Part shown: in pieces, positions 35,474 through 47,173 of the stretch
Layout of the letters: each line of letters starts with the position of its first letter
Position numbering within the stretch: the first letter of the stretch is position 1
Assembly (NCBI RefSeq): GCF_024586455.1
Contig: NC_065921.1
Coordinates: 88,596,061-88,660,060 of the forward strand
Length of the DNA: 64,000 nucleotides
Reading direction: 5' to 3'
Source: Bactrocera neohumeralis
Taxonomy: Eukaryota > Arthropoda > Insecta > Diptera > Tephritidae
Position numbers and translations under genes: made by a program
The notes under the pieces: model-generated
Told to the model about the DNA's origin: nothing
Database searches by the model: none
The model's input: the letters and a program-made list of their open reading frames with translations, nothing else

Positions 35474-38400
35474 ATGGAAAGTGAAAACGCGCATGCGCGA
35501 CCTGTATTAAGCGCAAATGCAAGGAATACACGCTGTTTAAGTAGAACTGTGCCAGATAAACGCACCATAAACTGGACTTTGTTTACGAAACGTTGCTTGC
35601 TGGCGCTACAGTCTTTGTTGCGCTTGACATGCACTTTATTGGCGCTAAATAGCTGTTGTACGCACACGCCAGCATTGCTGGTGCAAGCTGCGCCCAGTCT
35701 CGCTTGGCTTAAATCGGACTTGCGCACAAATGGTACGCATAGCATTGACCACGCTTGGCCACCTAACCTGCAGCACATCGATATTTGGAGCGCAATAGAG
35801 CAGTCGAGCTCCGGAGCTGAGCTGGCGGCTGAGGAGGAGCCGGAAGTGCAGTCATGGCATGCTATTGAGGACTTTCAGTATGCTGGTACTGATTTTGTAG
35901 CGCCCCACGAACACACATCCGGTGCTCTTAACGGTACACAAGTGCAGCAGAAAGTGGACAAGAAGCCAAAACGTGGTAAGCATGAGTAGAGATGTGATTT
36001 CTGAGCCGAAATTATGCAAATTGTAATCTATTTGCAGTCAGAGATACCATTGAAAAGCATTTGAAAAGCAAAGACACACTGGACCCGCCAAACAGTCGCC
36101 AAAATCGCGGTAAGTGACCTTGTGTGCATGCAAATTCTGCGTGGAAACTTTCTCCGTTGACAAAAAAGTTCATTTGCACCGTTAGCCATAACTGTGCAAA
36201 CGAAAATTTTGAGTATGAATGATTATTCGCGAACAAAATGTTGCTCTAACTGCACGAAATGTGATACAAGGTTTGTCCGGAAAGTAATAGGACTGATTTT
36301 CTTTCGCCACGACTGTACTTCGGAGCCACGCGCAACGACTGGATTCGGTAGAGGGCGTTCTTAGCTAACGAACGAGGCATTGTCCACCATGAATTTGTTC
36401 CTCCTGGACAAACCATCAACGCCAAGTTTTACGTGGAAGTTCTCAAGAGACTCAAACGAAGGGTCAATCGGGTCCGACAAGACATCGCAGCCGATTAGAA
36501 GTTGCACCACGACAACGCCCCGGCTTACAACGCCTTTCTTGTGAACAGCTACCTAACCAATACTGGCATCCCAACGCTTCCGCAGCCGCCCTACAGCCCA
36601 GATGTGGCCTCCTCGGACTTTTTTTTGGTTCCTTGCCTGAAAAGGCCGATAAAAGGCAAGCATTTTGAGACGACAGAGGGGAATCAAGCAGCATGCACCT
36701 CGGCTCTCAACACTCGATTGGTCCAATACATTTTTTTTAAATCGACTCGGTCCTATTACTTTCCGGACCGGAGTACAGATAGCTTAATTTTCGCGTGGCA
36801 ATAACGAATATATAAACATAATATTGTAAAGAATTTACAGTTATTTACTGAGTTAACATTTCCCTAGTGATACACCTGCTTCCTGTGCCCGTGGACGGCG
36901 AGTGTCTCTCGGATGATGGCCGACGCATCGGCAACTGCTTCAACATATACGAATGCAGGGCCAAAGGCGGGATCGCGAAGGGCGATTGTGCAATGGGCTT
37001 TGGCGTGTGTTGCATATGTAAGTATAGACTTTACCGTTATCTTCGTATGCCTATATATCAACAAATTCAACAAATTGCTTCTTTCATCAATGCAGTCATC
37101 GCCAGTTGCAACACCACCATTAGTAACAACATCACATATTTGGTGTCGCCGCAATTCCCCAGCTTTATGCCGAGCAATTATAGCGCACCCTGTAGCTACA
37201 AAATAAAACTTATGAGCAATGAGGTCAGTCAGCTGCGCATAGACTTCTACCACTTTTCAATGGGGCAGCCGAATCGACGAACTGGCGTTTGCGACGGCGA
37301 CGTGTTTGCGGTCAATGGCGGTCCAAGTGGCGCGCTGACCTTGTGCGGTCAAAACAGCGGACAGCACAGTGAGTAATTGAGCCGCGAAAGTGCGAGAGTG
37401 TCTAATTTTGTTCTGCTTTCAGTTTATTATGAAGTGGGTGGCGCTTCTGCGCCTCGACAGACACTCTTTGGTAATCTGCGTCCGCTCACCTTCAGTCAGC
37501 TGTATCCGAACAGCAGCGACGGCGCGATGCCGATTATTGAGATCGTCATGAATTTTACGCAACGTTTCCAACCGATACGCCTCTGGGAGATACGCATCGC
37601 GCAAATTCCCTTCAGTCAACGTGCGCCGGTCGGTTGTTTGCAGTACCACACGGGCACCGAAGGCATCATACAGGTCTGCGTCAATCCGACTGACTTTATT
37701 TTAGGAAACTAACTGGTATTATGCTCTTTTTACTCTCTTTCTCTCCACTTTAGACTTTCAATTTCGCTGAGAACGGTCGTCATTTGGCTAACCAGAACTA
37801 TCGCATCTGCATGCGTCAGGAACAGTACATGTGTTCGATTATGTACCAGCCGTGTGATGAACAATCGTTTCGCATTGGTCCAGGCAGCGCTGCGGAGCCG
37901 GGCATGCTTAATATGGGCGCGCCAGCAATAATGATGGATCCTATGTTGGCTGGGGTGATGAGCACCATGATGGGTGGCGGTGGCGGGGCAACAGGCGCTG
38001 TATCTAACGACGATCCGGCGTTGGATGCCATGCCTACAATGCAGTCTACAGTGCTTGCAGACGACCCCAATATGTTGCAAATGATGGATGCAACAACAAT
38101 AGCCGCTATGATGTCTAGCGCCGCATCCTCGGATGCTGCCACAACTACTACCGCCGCGGTAATGGATGCCAGCACAGCAGCAACGGACAGTAGCGCCGCC
38201 ACTATGCCAACAGAGGCTGCGAGCAGTAGCGCGGCACCTCCCAGCAGCACAGAGGTTACATGTGAGTATTTTCATAAAATATGTATATATATTTGTGTGT
38301 ATATTTGGACGTGTTATTGCTTTCAAAAAGCCGCCGCTCCAGCTGCCTCCGAAATGCCTGCTTCTTCAACGGAAACACCGGCCAGCAGCAGTAGCGCCAC

Positions 38401-38941
38401 CACATTAGACACGCGTAGCAGCACCACTCCGGCTACTTCTTCTACTACGCTCAGCGATGAAATTGCAGATGAAGGTTCCGGCGGCGGTGATACCGACCCG
38501 ATTGCTGGCGCCCCAACGCGTCGACCTAGACCCGTGCGTGGAGGCTTCGATTTGCTCGGTTTCTTGCGCAGCGCATTCGATTTCCATACCTTTCGACGCA
38601 GTAGCCGGCAATTGGTTGAAAAGAACGGAAACCACAGAGGTAGCGAGAGACCACCAAAAAGCGCGCGTCAGTTGTATTCGCGTTGCACAGATCGGCTCAC
38701 CCTGCCTTGTATTATCGAAGACTTCATAGGCATGGGTCCGCTGGGCTCACCGACATTGCCCGGCTGCGAACCGGTGCATTGTGGCACACAATTCTGCTCC
38801 AGCGGCGTGTGGCCATGTCGCATCGAATCAACCGTGACGCCCTTCTATGTAGGCGTGCATTTCGGCAGCGGATCGGGCAAGGGTAGCGCGGAGGATAATA
38901 TAGGCGCTTGTCTGCGCTATCAGCAGGTGGAATGCATGTGA
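35474..38941 (+). CDS. Secreted CUB-domain protein with low-complexity insert
   Basis: Seven coding exons: 35474-35975, 36038-36109, 36868-37017, 37096-37368, 37423-37673, 37754-38261 and 38331-38941, giving 788 residues. A hydrophobic segment (about residues 40-66) is a signal peptide or anchor. A clip-like Cys module follows (GECLSDDGRRIGNCFNIYEC to GVCCIF). The CUB-type module (about 245-455) contains ASCNTTISNNITYLVSP, YSAPCSYKIKL, LRIDFYHFS, CDGDVF and NYRICMRQEQYMCSIMY. A Met/Ala/Ser/Thr-rich insert of roughly 200 residues then separates it from a C-terminal Cys domain (CTDRLTLPCIIEDFIG, CGTQFCSSGVWPC, ACLRYQQVEC). Arthropod families of this architecture are extracellular and mostly unstudied. 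A mariner sits in intron 2. Exons were joined by splice phase; orthologue name not recognised. Confidence 0.82.
36267..36773 (+). mobile_element. Internally deleted mariner in intron 2 of the CUB gene
   Basis: The ends are inverted repeats sharing GTCCGGAAAGTAATAGGAC (left at about 36272-36291; right as the complement at about 36750-36768), flanked by TA at 36265-36266 and 36774-36775. The inside carries the second half of a mariner transposase in the same orientation as the host gene: KLHHDNAPAYNAFL with the second catalytic Asp, then PPYSPDVASSDFFL with the third, and GKHFETTEGNQAACTS. The N-terminal half and first Asp are missing and one stop interrupts VRQDIAAD, so it is a non-autonomous relic of about 507 bp. 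Its terminal repeats differ from those at 1-692 and 6053-6543. Confidence 0.87.
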
Positions 38942-39550
38942 CGAGGCCGTTGGAAGAGCGTGCTTTTGTAGATATATTTTTAGTGTTTAAGACTGTGTGT
39001 TTGAGTGTGTTTTATATTGAAATTGATTCCAATAATTTATTTATAAACAAAATTTATAAAAAAAGAATTATAAAAAAAAAAAAAAATTATAAAAAAAAAA
39101 AAAAAAAAATATAAAAAAAATAAAAATAAAAAAAAAATAATAAAAAAATAAAAAAAATAAAAAATAAAAGTAAAACAAAATTTAAAAGAAATGTGAGAAA
39201 ATTTGCGTTTATCCCGTTTATTTTCAGTTGTGAGTGTTTAATGGGTTTGTGAGTGTAACTGGGTCATCTCCGAAATTAAAATTAATTTCGAACTATTTTC
39301 CAAATTAAAAACTCGAAACAATTTTTGTTTTCTACAGCTTTTTAAACAAAGCTTTTTCCTGTGCATATTTATTTATTTATTTTTATAAATGTTCTATATT
39401 TGTAATATTCGGCAATTTCACTATTTGAGCGTCAGTAGTGTTGATATCTTACTTTCCATACGCTTGCAACACGTTTATCTAGCGTAAAATAGTTTTCTTA
39501 CATTTATATTTGTAGATGCTACCAACAACAATTAAGCTCTATATAACATA
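38942..39550. other. 3' region of the CUB gene with long A-runs
   Basis: Downstream of the stop, 39055-39180 is almost pure A with interspersed T (ATAAAAAA repeats), forming multiple overlapping AATAAA signals. The rest is AT-rich with no gene. Confidence 0.5.
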
Positions 39551-41050
39551 AGTAAAACATAAAAAAATAATTGTATATCTAACATTCAAAAATTTTCGAA
39601 AATTCTTCGAAAAAATTTTTCGAAAAGAAAATACTTGAAAACAATTCCAAATTTTTTCAAACAAAAAATTAATAAAAAAATCGAAAAAAATTGCAATGTT
39701 CGATATTTCTACACGTATCGTTAAAAAATCTTAAATATATTAAAAAAAACGTATAATGTTCGAAAATAAAAATTTCAAAATTTTTCCGAAAACAAATTCA
39801 AAAATTTTAAAAATATTTTCTAACGAAATATTTCAAAATTTTTTTAAAAGAAAAAAATACCAAATTTTTTTCAAACAAAAAATTTCAAAAAAAAAATTTC
39901 GAAAAAAATTTTGAAATTTTCTATTGTTCAATTCACAACCTGTCGTAAAGCATCGTAAAATCGTAAAATTACAAAAAAACAAGTGTAAAAATTTATAATT
40001 AAAAATAAAAAAAAGAAAAAAACAAGTGTAAAAATTTATAATTTTACGATTTTACGATGCTTTACGACAGGTTGTGAATTGCTCATATATTTCTATACGT
40101 ATCGTGAAAAAATCTCAAATATGTATATTTAAAAAAAAATTATAATAGATCGAAAATAAAAATTGCGAAATTTTTCAAAAAAAGACAAAATTTTCAAAAA
40201 ACAATTTAAAGTTTGAGAAACATTTTCAAACGAAATATTTCAAAATTTTGTTCAAAGAAAAAGTCTTGCAAAAGCGCTTTTAATATTCGATATTAATAAT
40301 TTCTGTATGTGATGTTAAACGAATTCCGAACATTTTTCGTAGAAAATATAAATATTTTTCGAAAAAAAATTCGATGAAAAAAAATCAAAATTTTGTCTTT
40401 ATGGCTATGGCTTTATTCGAAATTAATAATTCTATACGTCTCGTTGAAAAAAAAGAAATTAATCTCAAAATTGTTCAATTGTCATACATACATATGTACA
40501 ATGTACTACTAGGTATGTATGTATGTATGTACATATGTAGTATGTATTGTTAGAAAGATTTCAAAGATTTTTCGAAAGAAATATTCCAAATTTTTCGAAC
40601 AAAAAAAATTTTTTCTAAACAAAATTATTCAAAAATTTAAAAAAGGTGTTAACATTTTTTCGAAAAAGAAATTTCAAAATTTTGTTTGAAAAAGAAATAT
40701 CTGCAAATCGCTAGGAATATTCGATAATAATAATTTCTCTGTATGTATATATATCTTGAGAAAATTTTTAAAGATTTTCCAAACACAATTCGAAATTTTT
40801 CGAAAACAAAATTGAAAATGTTCGAAAAAAGTTTAAAACTTTATTTGTTATTGAAATTTTTTGTTGTTTTGTATTTGAAATTTGGTTTTGAAATTTTTTT
40901 TCGAAAAATTTCGATTTTATTTTCGAAAAATTTCGAATTTTTTTTTTTAAATCTTTAAATTTTTTCTAATGATACATATAGAAAATTTCAAAATCTTGTT
41001 CGAAACAGAAATTTTGGCAATAAGCGCTTGTAATATTCGGCATTTTTCTT
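39550..41050. repeat. Right array of diverged AT-rich satellite-like units
   Basis: Copies of the core (TATTCGATATTAATAATTTC followed by TRTACGTMTCGTT) occur near 39699, 40085, 40287, 40424 and 40716, mostly 100-400 bp apart, with intervening CAAAATTTTTCGAAAA stretches. Several copies are preceded by AAAAGCGCTT-like bases. This is the same unit as at 33.84-34.76 kb. A palindromic insertion (39929-40081) interrupts one copy, and TATGTACATATG microsatellites lie at 40490-40550. Confidence 0.65.
39929..40081. repeat. Perfect 43-bp terminal inverted repeat (MITE-like)
   Basis: The arm CAATTCACAACCTGTCGTAA (continuing AGCATCGTAAAATCGTAAAATTA) at 39929-39971 is exactly inverted at 40039-40081. The 67-base AT-rich spacer includes a 28-bp direct repeat (AAAAAAACAAGTGTAAAAAT then TTATAATT; 39973-40000 and 40016-40043), the second copy overlapping the right arm. 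The whole unit is 153 bp. No open frame and no clear target-site duplication are visible. Identity of the arms suggests recent origin. Confidence 0.85.
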
Positions 41051-43069
41051 ACAACTTATTTATGGCTAGCTTTAATTTTAACAGTCGTTGAACACATTTT
41101 GCGCGTATTAGTTTGCCTACAAGCATTTTTCGTCTATGTATATAATAAGTTATTTATAATAGTATATAATATGTACATATGTATAAACATACATACATAT
41201 GTATGTGTACTTCTTATAATTTGAGTGATATTCTTGGAATTTCTGTGATGATTTGCAGTTCGTTTGCAGCTTGAATGATATGTTTAAGTTTAACAAAAAT
41301 AGTAAGCCAAAAAGCATTTACTTGAGCATATCTTACGACACTGTTTACATATTTTTTAGTATTTTAACGCCAAATGTAAGCAAAATACGCTTACATACTT
41401 ACAAAACACAGCAATAGCCTAACTTAAGTAACATTTTAGTACCACTGTGTTGAGTATTTTTCTCACAAATAATTCACAGTTTTTATTAAATCATTTATTT
41501 TAGTAAATTGAATACTGATATTTATAGTTATATAGTAGTTATTTGTATAAAGTAATATGCAAGCAAAGCGTTGCGTTTGCGCTTTAATTTTCGAGCAGTT
41601 TCGGATATTTTTATGGGATATGCTTTTAGTAACATTTGTGTGTCTTTTTTTGTGTTTTTATGCTTCGCTTGTCTATATTTTAAATTTTAGATTTTGTAGG
41701 AATATTTTTATGCCTAAATATATAGACTATAAGTTAGTTGTTATTTTAATGAAGCTGCGTTCAGATTTTTGCTTTGCATTTGATATTTTCGCTAAAAACA
41801 TGCTGGCAGCACAAACATGCTGTCAATAATATTACTCTTTAGTCTATTTCGTTATTAAAATATTTTGAGCTAACACAACTCGAATTTATTTATATTTTAT
41901 TTTTCTAATATTATTTACTTAGTTGTTACAAATGTATAAACTATGTTTAGAACGTTTAAATCGGCGGTTATTAGTATTTGTACGCTTCTTTTTAGTTTGA
42001 GTATCTAATTTATTTAATATGCGATTATAACATATGCGCTCGCAGCATTCATATACACTTGTTGATATTTATTTTGGACTTTTCCTTATTGAACACACAT
42101 ACATACGGATATATGATTGAGTAAGACAATTCGCTACACTAAAAACAAACAGGCATTAGAAACGCCGGCGATAAAATCGACTAAAAGAATTCAATAAAAA
42201 ATAGTAGCAAATGACAGCATTAAATTTTAAATATTTACATAAAATGGCTTAAGTAAGGTAAAAATAAACAATATTGAGTTATATATAAATAGTAAAATGA
42301 GAAAGTATACACAAAAAAATATTAAAAAAAAAATTATAAAAAATATTAAACAAAATTATTATAAAAAAATATTTTAAAAAATATAAATAATAAAATAAAA
42401 AATATGTAAAGGTAGCATTATAATAATATAAAATATAAATAAAATAATATATTAGATTAAATAGCAATATTTAAAAATTCATTTTGAGCATATAATTCTT
42501 GTACATTGTACAATGTTGTTTTTTATACAGCACACAGTAAACACACATATTTTAAAATACAAATTATATAAAGAAAACGAAAAATATATATATTTACATA
42601 TAAATTAAGCACAAATTGTGAAAATTATGGAAAAATAAGTGTTACATAGTATCAATACGATAATTCACGGAAAATCACATTTTTGAGTCGAATTTCGACG
42701 TTTTTGTACTCTAAATGTCGGCCAATAAAAGCAACAATAACAATTGATATGGTGAGATTAGCGTTGAACATACAGTATTCCAAATGCATACATACTTACA
42801 TATATAGAACAGCCAAAGCTTATTTGAAATGAGATAAAGCTTACATAAAAACTTACAACTAGAGGTTAAACACAAGCGCAAGAGCTTAAAGCTGCGTAAA
42901 ATGGTAAATAGCTTAGAAAACTCAACAAGTGTAAAATAATTTAGAGCTTACATAAGCACACTTTTAAAGCGATTACAGCTAAACTAATAACGATCCGCAC
43001 GTTTAAACTGAATTACACTACATAACACACCCTTTCCGATATAGATTGTGGGTGGGATGGTGCTTGCAA
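41051..43069. other. AT-rich intergenic/3' region
   Basis: AT-rich DNA between the repeat array and the stop codon of the minus-strand adaptor gene, including nearly pure A/T at 42270-42480 and ACATACATATGTATG repeats at about 41170-41210. Part of it should be the 3' untranslated region of the adaptor gene. A 90-codon frame at 41557-41829 is Phe/Leu/Cys-rich and unconvincing. Confidence 0.45.
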
Positions 43070-46000
43070 TTAAAAATCCTGCTGCTGACCGCGTTGCAGC
43101 ACATTGTTGATTCTCAAGCGCAGTGGCGAGAAGTCGATTTTCTTGAAACGCGGCAGCGAAGCAAATTTTTTCACACCACTCTGGCCGCCTACAGCCGCGT
43201 CTGCGCTGCAGCTGTCAACCGCCTCAGCCATGCCACCGTCGACCATGTTGGTCTCATCGCCTACACCCGCCATGCAGCTCTGATGCATTTCCAATTTGGA
43301 GTTTGTCACGCTGCTGCTAGACACCGGCGTGGTGGACAAATTGCTGCCAATACCAGCAGCTAAACGGTTTTCAGTTTGTCGCAACTGTAGATGGTGGTGC
43401 AGCAGATTTTCGTAGATGCGCTCCTTATCGGTGGCGTTGGTTGGTTGTCGCCTTCCGGTAGGTGAGGGTGTTTTAAGACCCTCCAATGGATTCGGTTGAT
43501 CGGCAGCTATTTTTGTGTCATCAAATTTGAAGTCAATCTTTTGCAACAGTGCGAACTGTAGCAGCTCCGTTTGCAGGCGTTCACGCACATCATCGGCCAA
43601 ATTCGTCACATCTGCTTCATTGTTGTTATTGTTGAAATTCTTGTCGGCACTGTTCGTTTTCTGCTTAGCATGCTTAACGGTATAGACATGTTCGGCAATT
43701 TTTAAAGCACCCGCCCGTAGAGTTTTATGTACTTTGCTGCTTTTCGGTGCACTTTTGTTGTCTGCCTCCGTCGCATAATTGCCACATTGTCGCTGCTCTA
43801 TGATGCTTTGTGGTGATGACATGTAAAGGTTCTCTTTGCGCTCACGCTTTATTTTCAAAGTCACTAAGTGACGTAGACCAACCGATGAGGCGGGGTTATT
43901 GGATTTCTGAAATATTATCAAATATCAAACATTTCTCATAAATTAACATTATGAGAGAAATCATCTAACAACTGTCTGGAATGTTTTTGCCTTTAGAACA
44001 AAAACGTCAACAACAAAAACAAAATGACAACAACAAAATGTCAACAACAACAAAATGTCAACAGCAACAAAATGTTAACAGCAAGAACAACAACAAAATG
44101 TCAACAACCTACAACACCAATTAGAAAGGGAAACGCCAACAACAAAGGCAGGATGGAAAAGCAACAACAGCCAGAGTAACAAAATGAAAACAGCAACAAG
44201 AGACAACAATAATAATAACAACAATAAATTATGAATTTCTTTAAATAACGCTCGAACTAAGTTTCCAACAATGAAGACAATCTACAATAATCGAAAGAGT
44301 TTGACGAACTCCCAAAAACAACTAAATAAAAACATACAAAGTAAAATAAACACAACAAAACGTATTTTAACAAAAATAGTTTGTATTTTTTCTTCTTTTT
44401 ACAGTGTGTGCCTACCTCGGTTGTGCCCGCACCAGACATTGTTGGTGAAGAATTAGCCACTGTTTGTTGCGGACTCGCTGTGGCCAATATGTGGTGGCGG
44501 CGAGTTTTGGCTGTATCACAGCTGTTCGGATAGTAAGAAGGAATTTTGTCATCGACACTGATAATTGACTTTCGCGGCGTTTGATAGTAGTTTTCCTCTT
44601 CCTCTGCCGACTTTTCTGTTTCCACAGCTGGTTGCGTGTGTGGCGACTCTGTTGGGGTACTTGTGCTTAGCGACGCAGGCGGCAGTTTATGTTCCAATTC
44701 TTGTGATGCTTTAACAGCCAATAAATTCTCGTACAAATTACCGGTAAAATCATCAACGTTGGAGGTAGATGTCAAAGCAGTTGCTGAGCTGAGAGTAGCC
44801 GAATCATCGATTTGCTTCATATTACTTTTATTTGATGTGGTATCTACGTCGGTGCTAGATTTGTGCAGATCCAACATTTGCTCATAAATCGCACTCTCTT
44901 CTGCAGTGTCTTTATGATTTACTTTTGGAGCTGATGCTTTCGGTTCTTCTGCAGACGAAGAACTTGTCGATGGATATGAGTTAGTGGAGTAACCGGATGT
45001 GGTTGGGTCGGTAGGTACCTTGTCGGTAGCCGTGTCTTCCGTTTTCTTGGGTTGGATAGGTGCCATCACACAATATCCCGTTAAATCGTCTACCAATATT
45101 TTATTTCTTTTCTGATTACTTGCAGGTATGGTGGCACCATTATAGCCTATTAAATTTATACTAGACGAATTGATAGCAGAAAAATTAAAATTGTTTGGAA
45201 TTTTTTCAGACACGTTTAGACTATCCGTTGATATCCTTCCATTGGCTAATAAACATGCTTCTTTGGACGGCACGAAACAAGCGTTATGCAGACTTTCGCC
45301 GCTTAAATTTAGATCATCACAGGCTGCAATGGAATCATGCGATGCACCGCCAACGATTTCATTTTCATCAAACGTGTCCAAGTAGTTGATTTTTGATAGG
45401 TCTGGCGAGGAAAAACTATTTCGTTTTGATATAGCAGACACAGTTGTTGTCCATGACTTTTTCTGCGCTATTGCAATGGCATCGTTTGCATAAATAGGTG
45501 TAGTTCCTTCATCATTTTTAATCGGCTTAGTCGGCGTAATACTGTTAATTATATCTTCTGCAGTGCAAGCCTGTGTTTCGCTTACGCTTTCAGCACGTTT
45601 GGCTCGTCCACTACCAAATATATTGTCCAAAACATTTTTATATTTCTTTTTCTTGGCTAATTCAGACTCAGGATTTGTATTCGAACGCGGTATTTCACCT
45701 AAGATTCCTTGACCATCGAAAGTGTTTATACGTTTGCGGGGTGGTGGAAGCGGTGGCAGTGGCGGTGGTGTAGTTCCAGTTGTGGACCGCTGCTGTGATT
45801 CAGCGGTCTCTTCATGTATGGCGTTAAATGTTTTTGTAGTAGGTTTCATCTCCTCATAAATACCGGAAGCAATTGATGCTCGTGACACACGCCTTGAAAG
45901 ACGTGGCTGCCCGTCAACGTATTCAAGTATTTCTTCATAAATATCTGAATTTTGCCTAGACCAACCGTGTTCGTTATTATCATGGCATATAGGAATTTTT

Positions 46001-46630
46001 GGCAAAGGTCCAAGTGATGAATAAATAGCCTCAGTCGAACTGCAATTTTATTTTATTGTAAATAATATTATAATATATTCTAAATGATTTGATTACTTAC
46101 TCTTCATTCAAATTTTTTGGCAGCGGAATCTGCATATTTTCCTTTTCGAACTGCCTTGTGTTGCTGCCAGCCACGCCCATACTTGGATCGCGGCTCATTC
46201 TATTCTGCTCCAGCATTAATTGCCGATGTAACTCTAAATTTTTTATAGTCTTTTTTATCCATTTCATATGACGCCTGCAACTTATCTCTGTTTCCAAAGC
46301 AAAATAAATGAAACACTGCTTTCGATTTTGTGTCCAGAATAGCCCATAGCTGAACTCTTTCGTTCGCGAAGATGCTAAACTTATGCTAACACCCGGCACT
46401 ATAATGGAAACACTAATATATCTTTTGGATTGGAAACGTTGTTCCTCCGTCAGACATCCTTCAGCATCATTACATCCCGTGATTGCGATACGTAAGTAGC
46501 TAGGTAGGCATTTGATGCCTTCAATTTTTACTTCACATCTGGACCATTGCTTAAACTTCAGTGAATCTGGGCGTTTATTATGTATATCCAGTTTAACATC
46601 CATATACATTGTAATCTCATTGTTTTCCAT
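43070..46630 (-). CDS. Probable adaptor: PH-like N-domain plus tyrosine motifs
   Basis: Three coding exons on the minus strand (46630-46101, 46039-44416, 43906-43070) join in phase to give 996 residues. The N-terminal 140 residues look like a PH-type fold: VKLDIHNKRPDSLKFKQW, GLFWTQNRKQCFIYFAL, ending with the helix HMKWIKKTIKNLEL whose Trp is characteristic of PH domains. The remaining 850 residues are low-complexity and disordered. They contain repeated SH2-type tyrosine sites (IYSSL, IYEEI, IYEEM, IYEQML, LYENLL, YYQTP, LYMSS, IYENLL) and a proline run (TPPPLPPLPPPRK) that could bind SH3 domains. This layout is like docking/adaptor proteins downstream of tyrosine kinases. The family is not identified; function is inferred from motifs. 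It is divergent from DCC1 with about 540 bp between starts. Confidence 0.72.
44005..44110. repeat. ACAACAAAATGTCA minisatellite in adaptor intron
   Basis: Inside the second intron (44415-43907) about five imperfect units of CAACAACAAAATGTCAA lie in tandem, differing mainly by CAA triplet number and CAG/CAA changes. The flanks are further CAACAA-rich. Confidence 0.75.
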
Positions 46631-47173
46631 TTTAAACACTATTTTTTGATAACAAAATTAATATTTTGCAGTATAAAGTACAAAATTCATAACTCAAAAC
46701 AATATTTTCAGAAAAGCCACTGGAAAAAATTCTATTGAATTTGTATGTACAATAACAAATAAATGAATGCCCATCAAGACTTTCAAGAAGGATACCGTTC
46801 CTTTTCAGTGTTGCCGACAATTTGAAAAATGTAAAATCCAACACTAGTATAATATCAGTACTATTTTAGTAAAATTCTTAAGTTGATTTGAAACCATATT
46901 GATATTTGAACATTGTAATTCATAAATCTAAATAATATCTATTTTACAATTTTAATTTAAGTTTTTAGCGCTAAATCACATTAATCATCATTCAAAAAGT
47001 GAATACAATCTAAAAACATTACAGTTCTTTCAAAACTGTATGGGATCCAAAAATGATTCATTGGAACATGGCGTTTACTCGTATTGTAAACAAACACAGC
47101 TGTTTTCATGTTGGCGCAAAATTCGTAAAATTGGTACTTTATAAAACGTTTGTTAAAGGTTATTACTGAAAAC
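46631..47173. promoter_or_regulatory. Divergent promoter region, adaptor gene and DCC1
   Basis: The 543-bp gap separates the ATG codons of a minus-strand and a plus-strand gene and must contain both starts of transcription. It is AT-rich and no TATA box with good spacing was found, as is usual for housekeeping promoters. Assignment is by position. Confidence 0.55.

Noticed and set aside
37730..38326. Minus-strand open frame of 198 codons opposite the CUB gene
   Set aside because: His/Cys/Arg-rich mirror of the low-complexity Ala/Ser/Thr insert; no independent support.
41557..41829. Plus-strand open frame of 90 codons with hydrophobic segments
   Set aside because: AT-driven Phe/Leu/Ile composition without promoter, splice context or homology.
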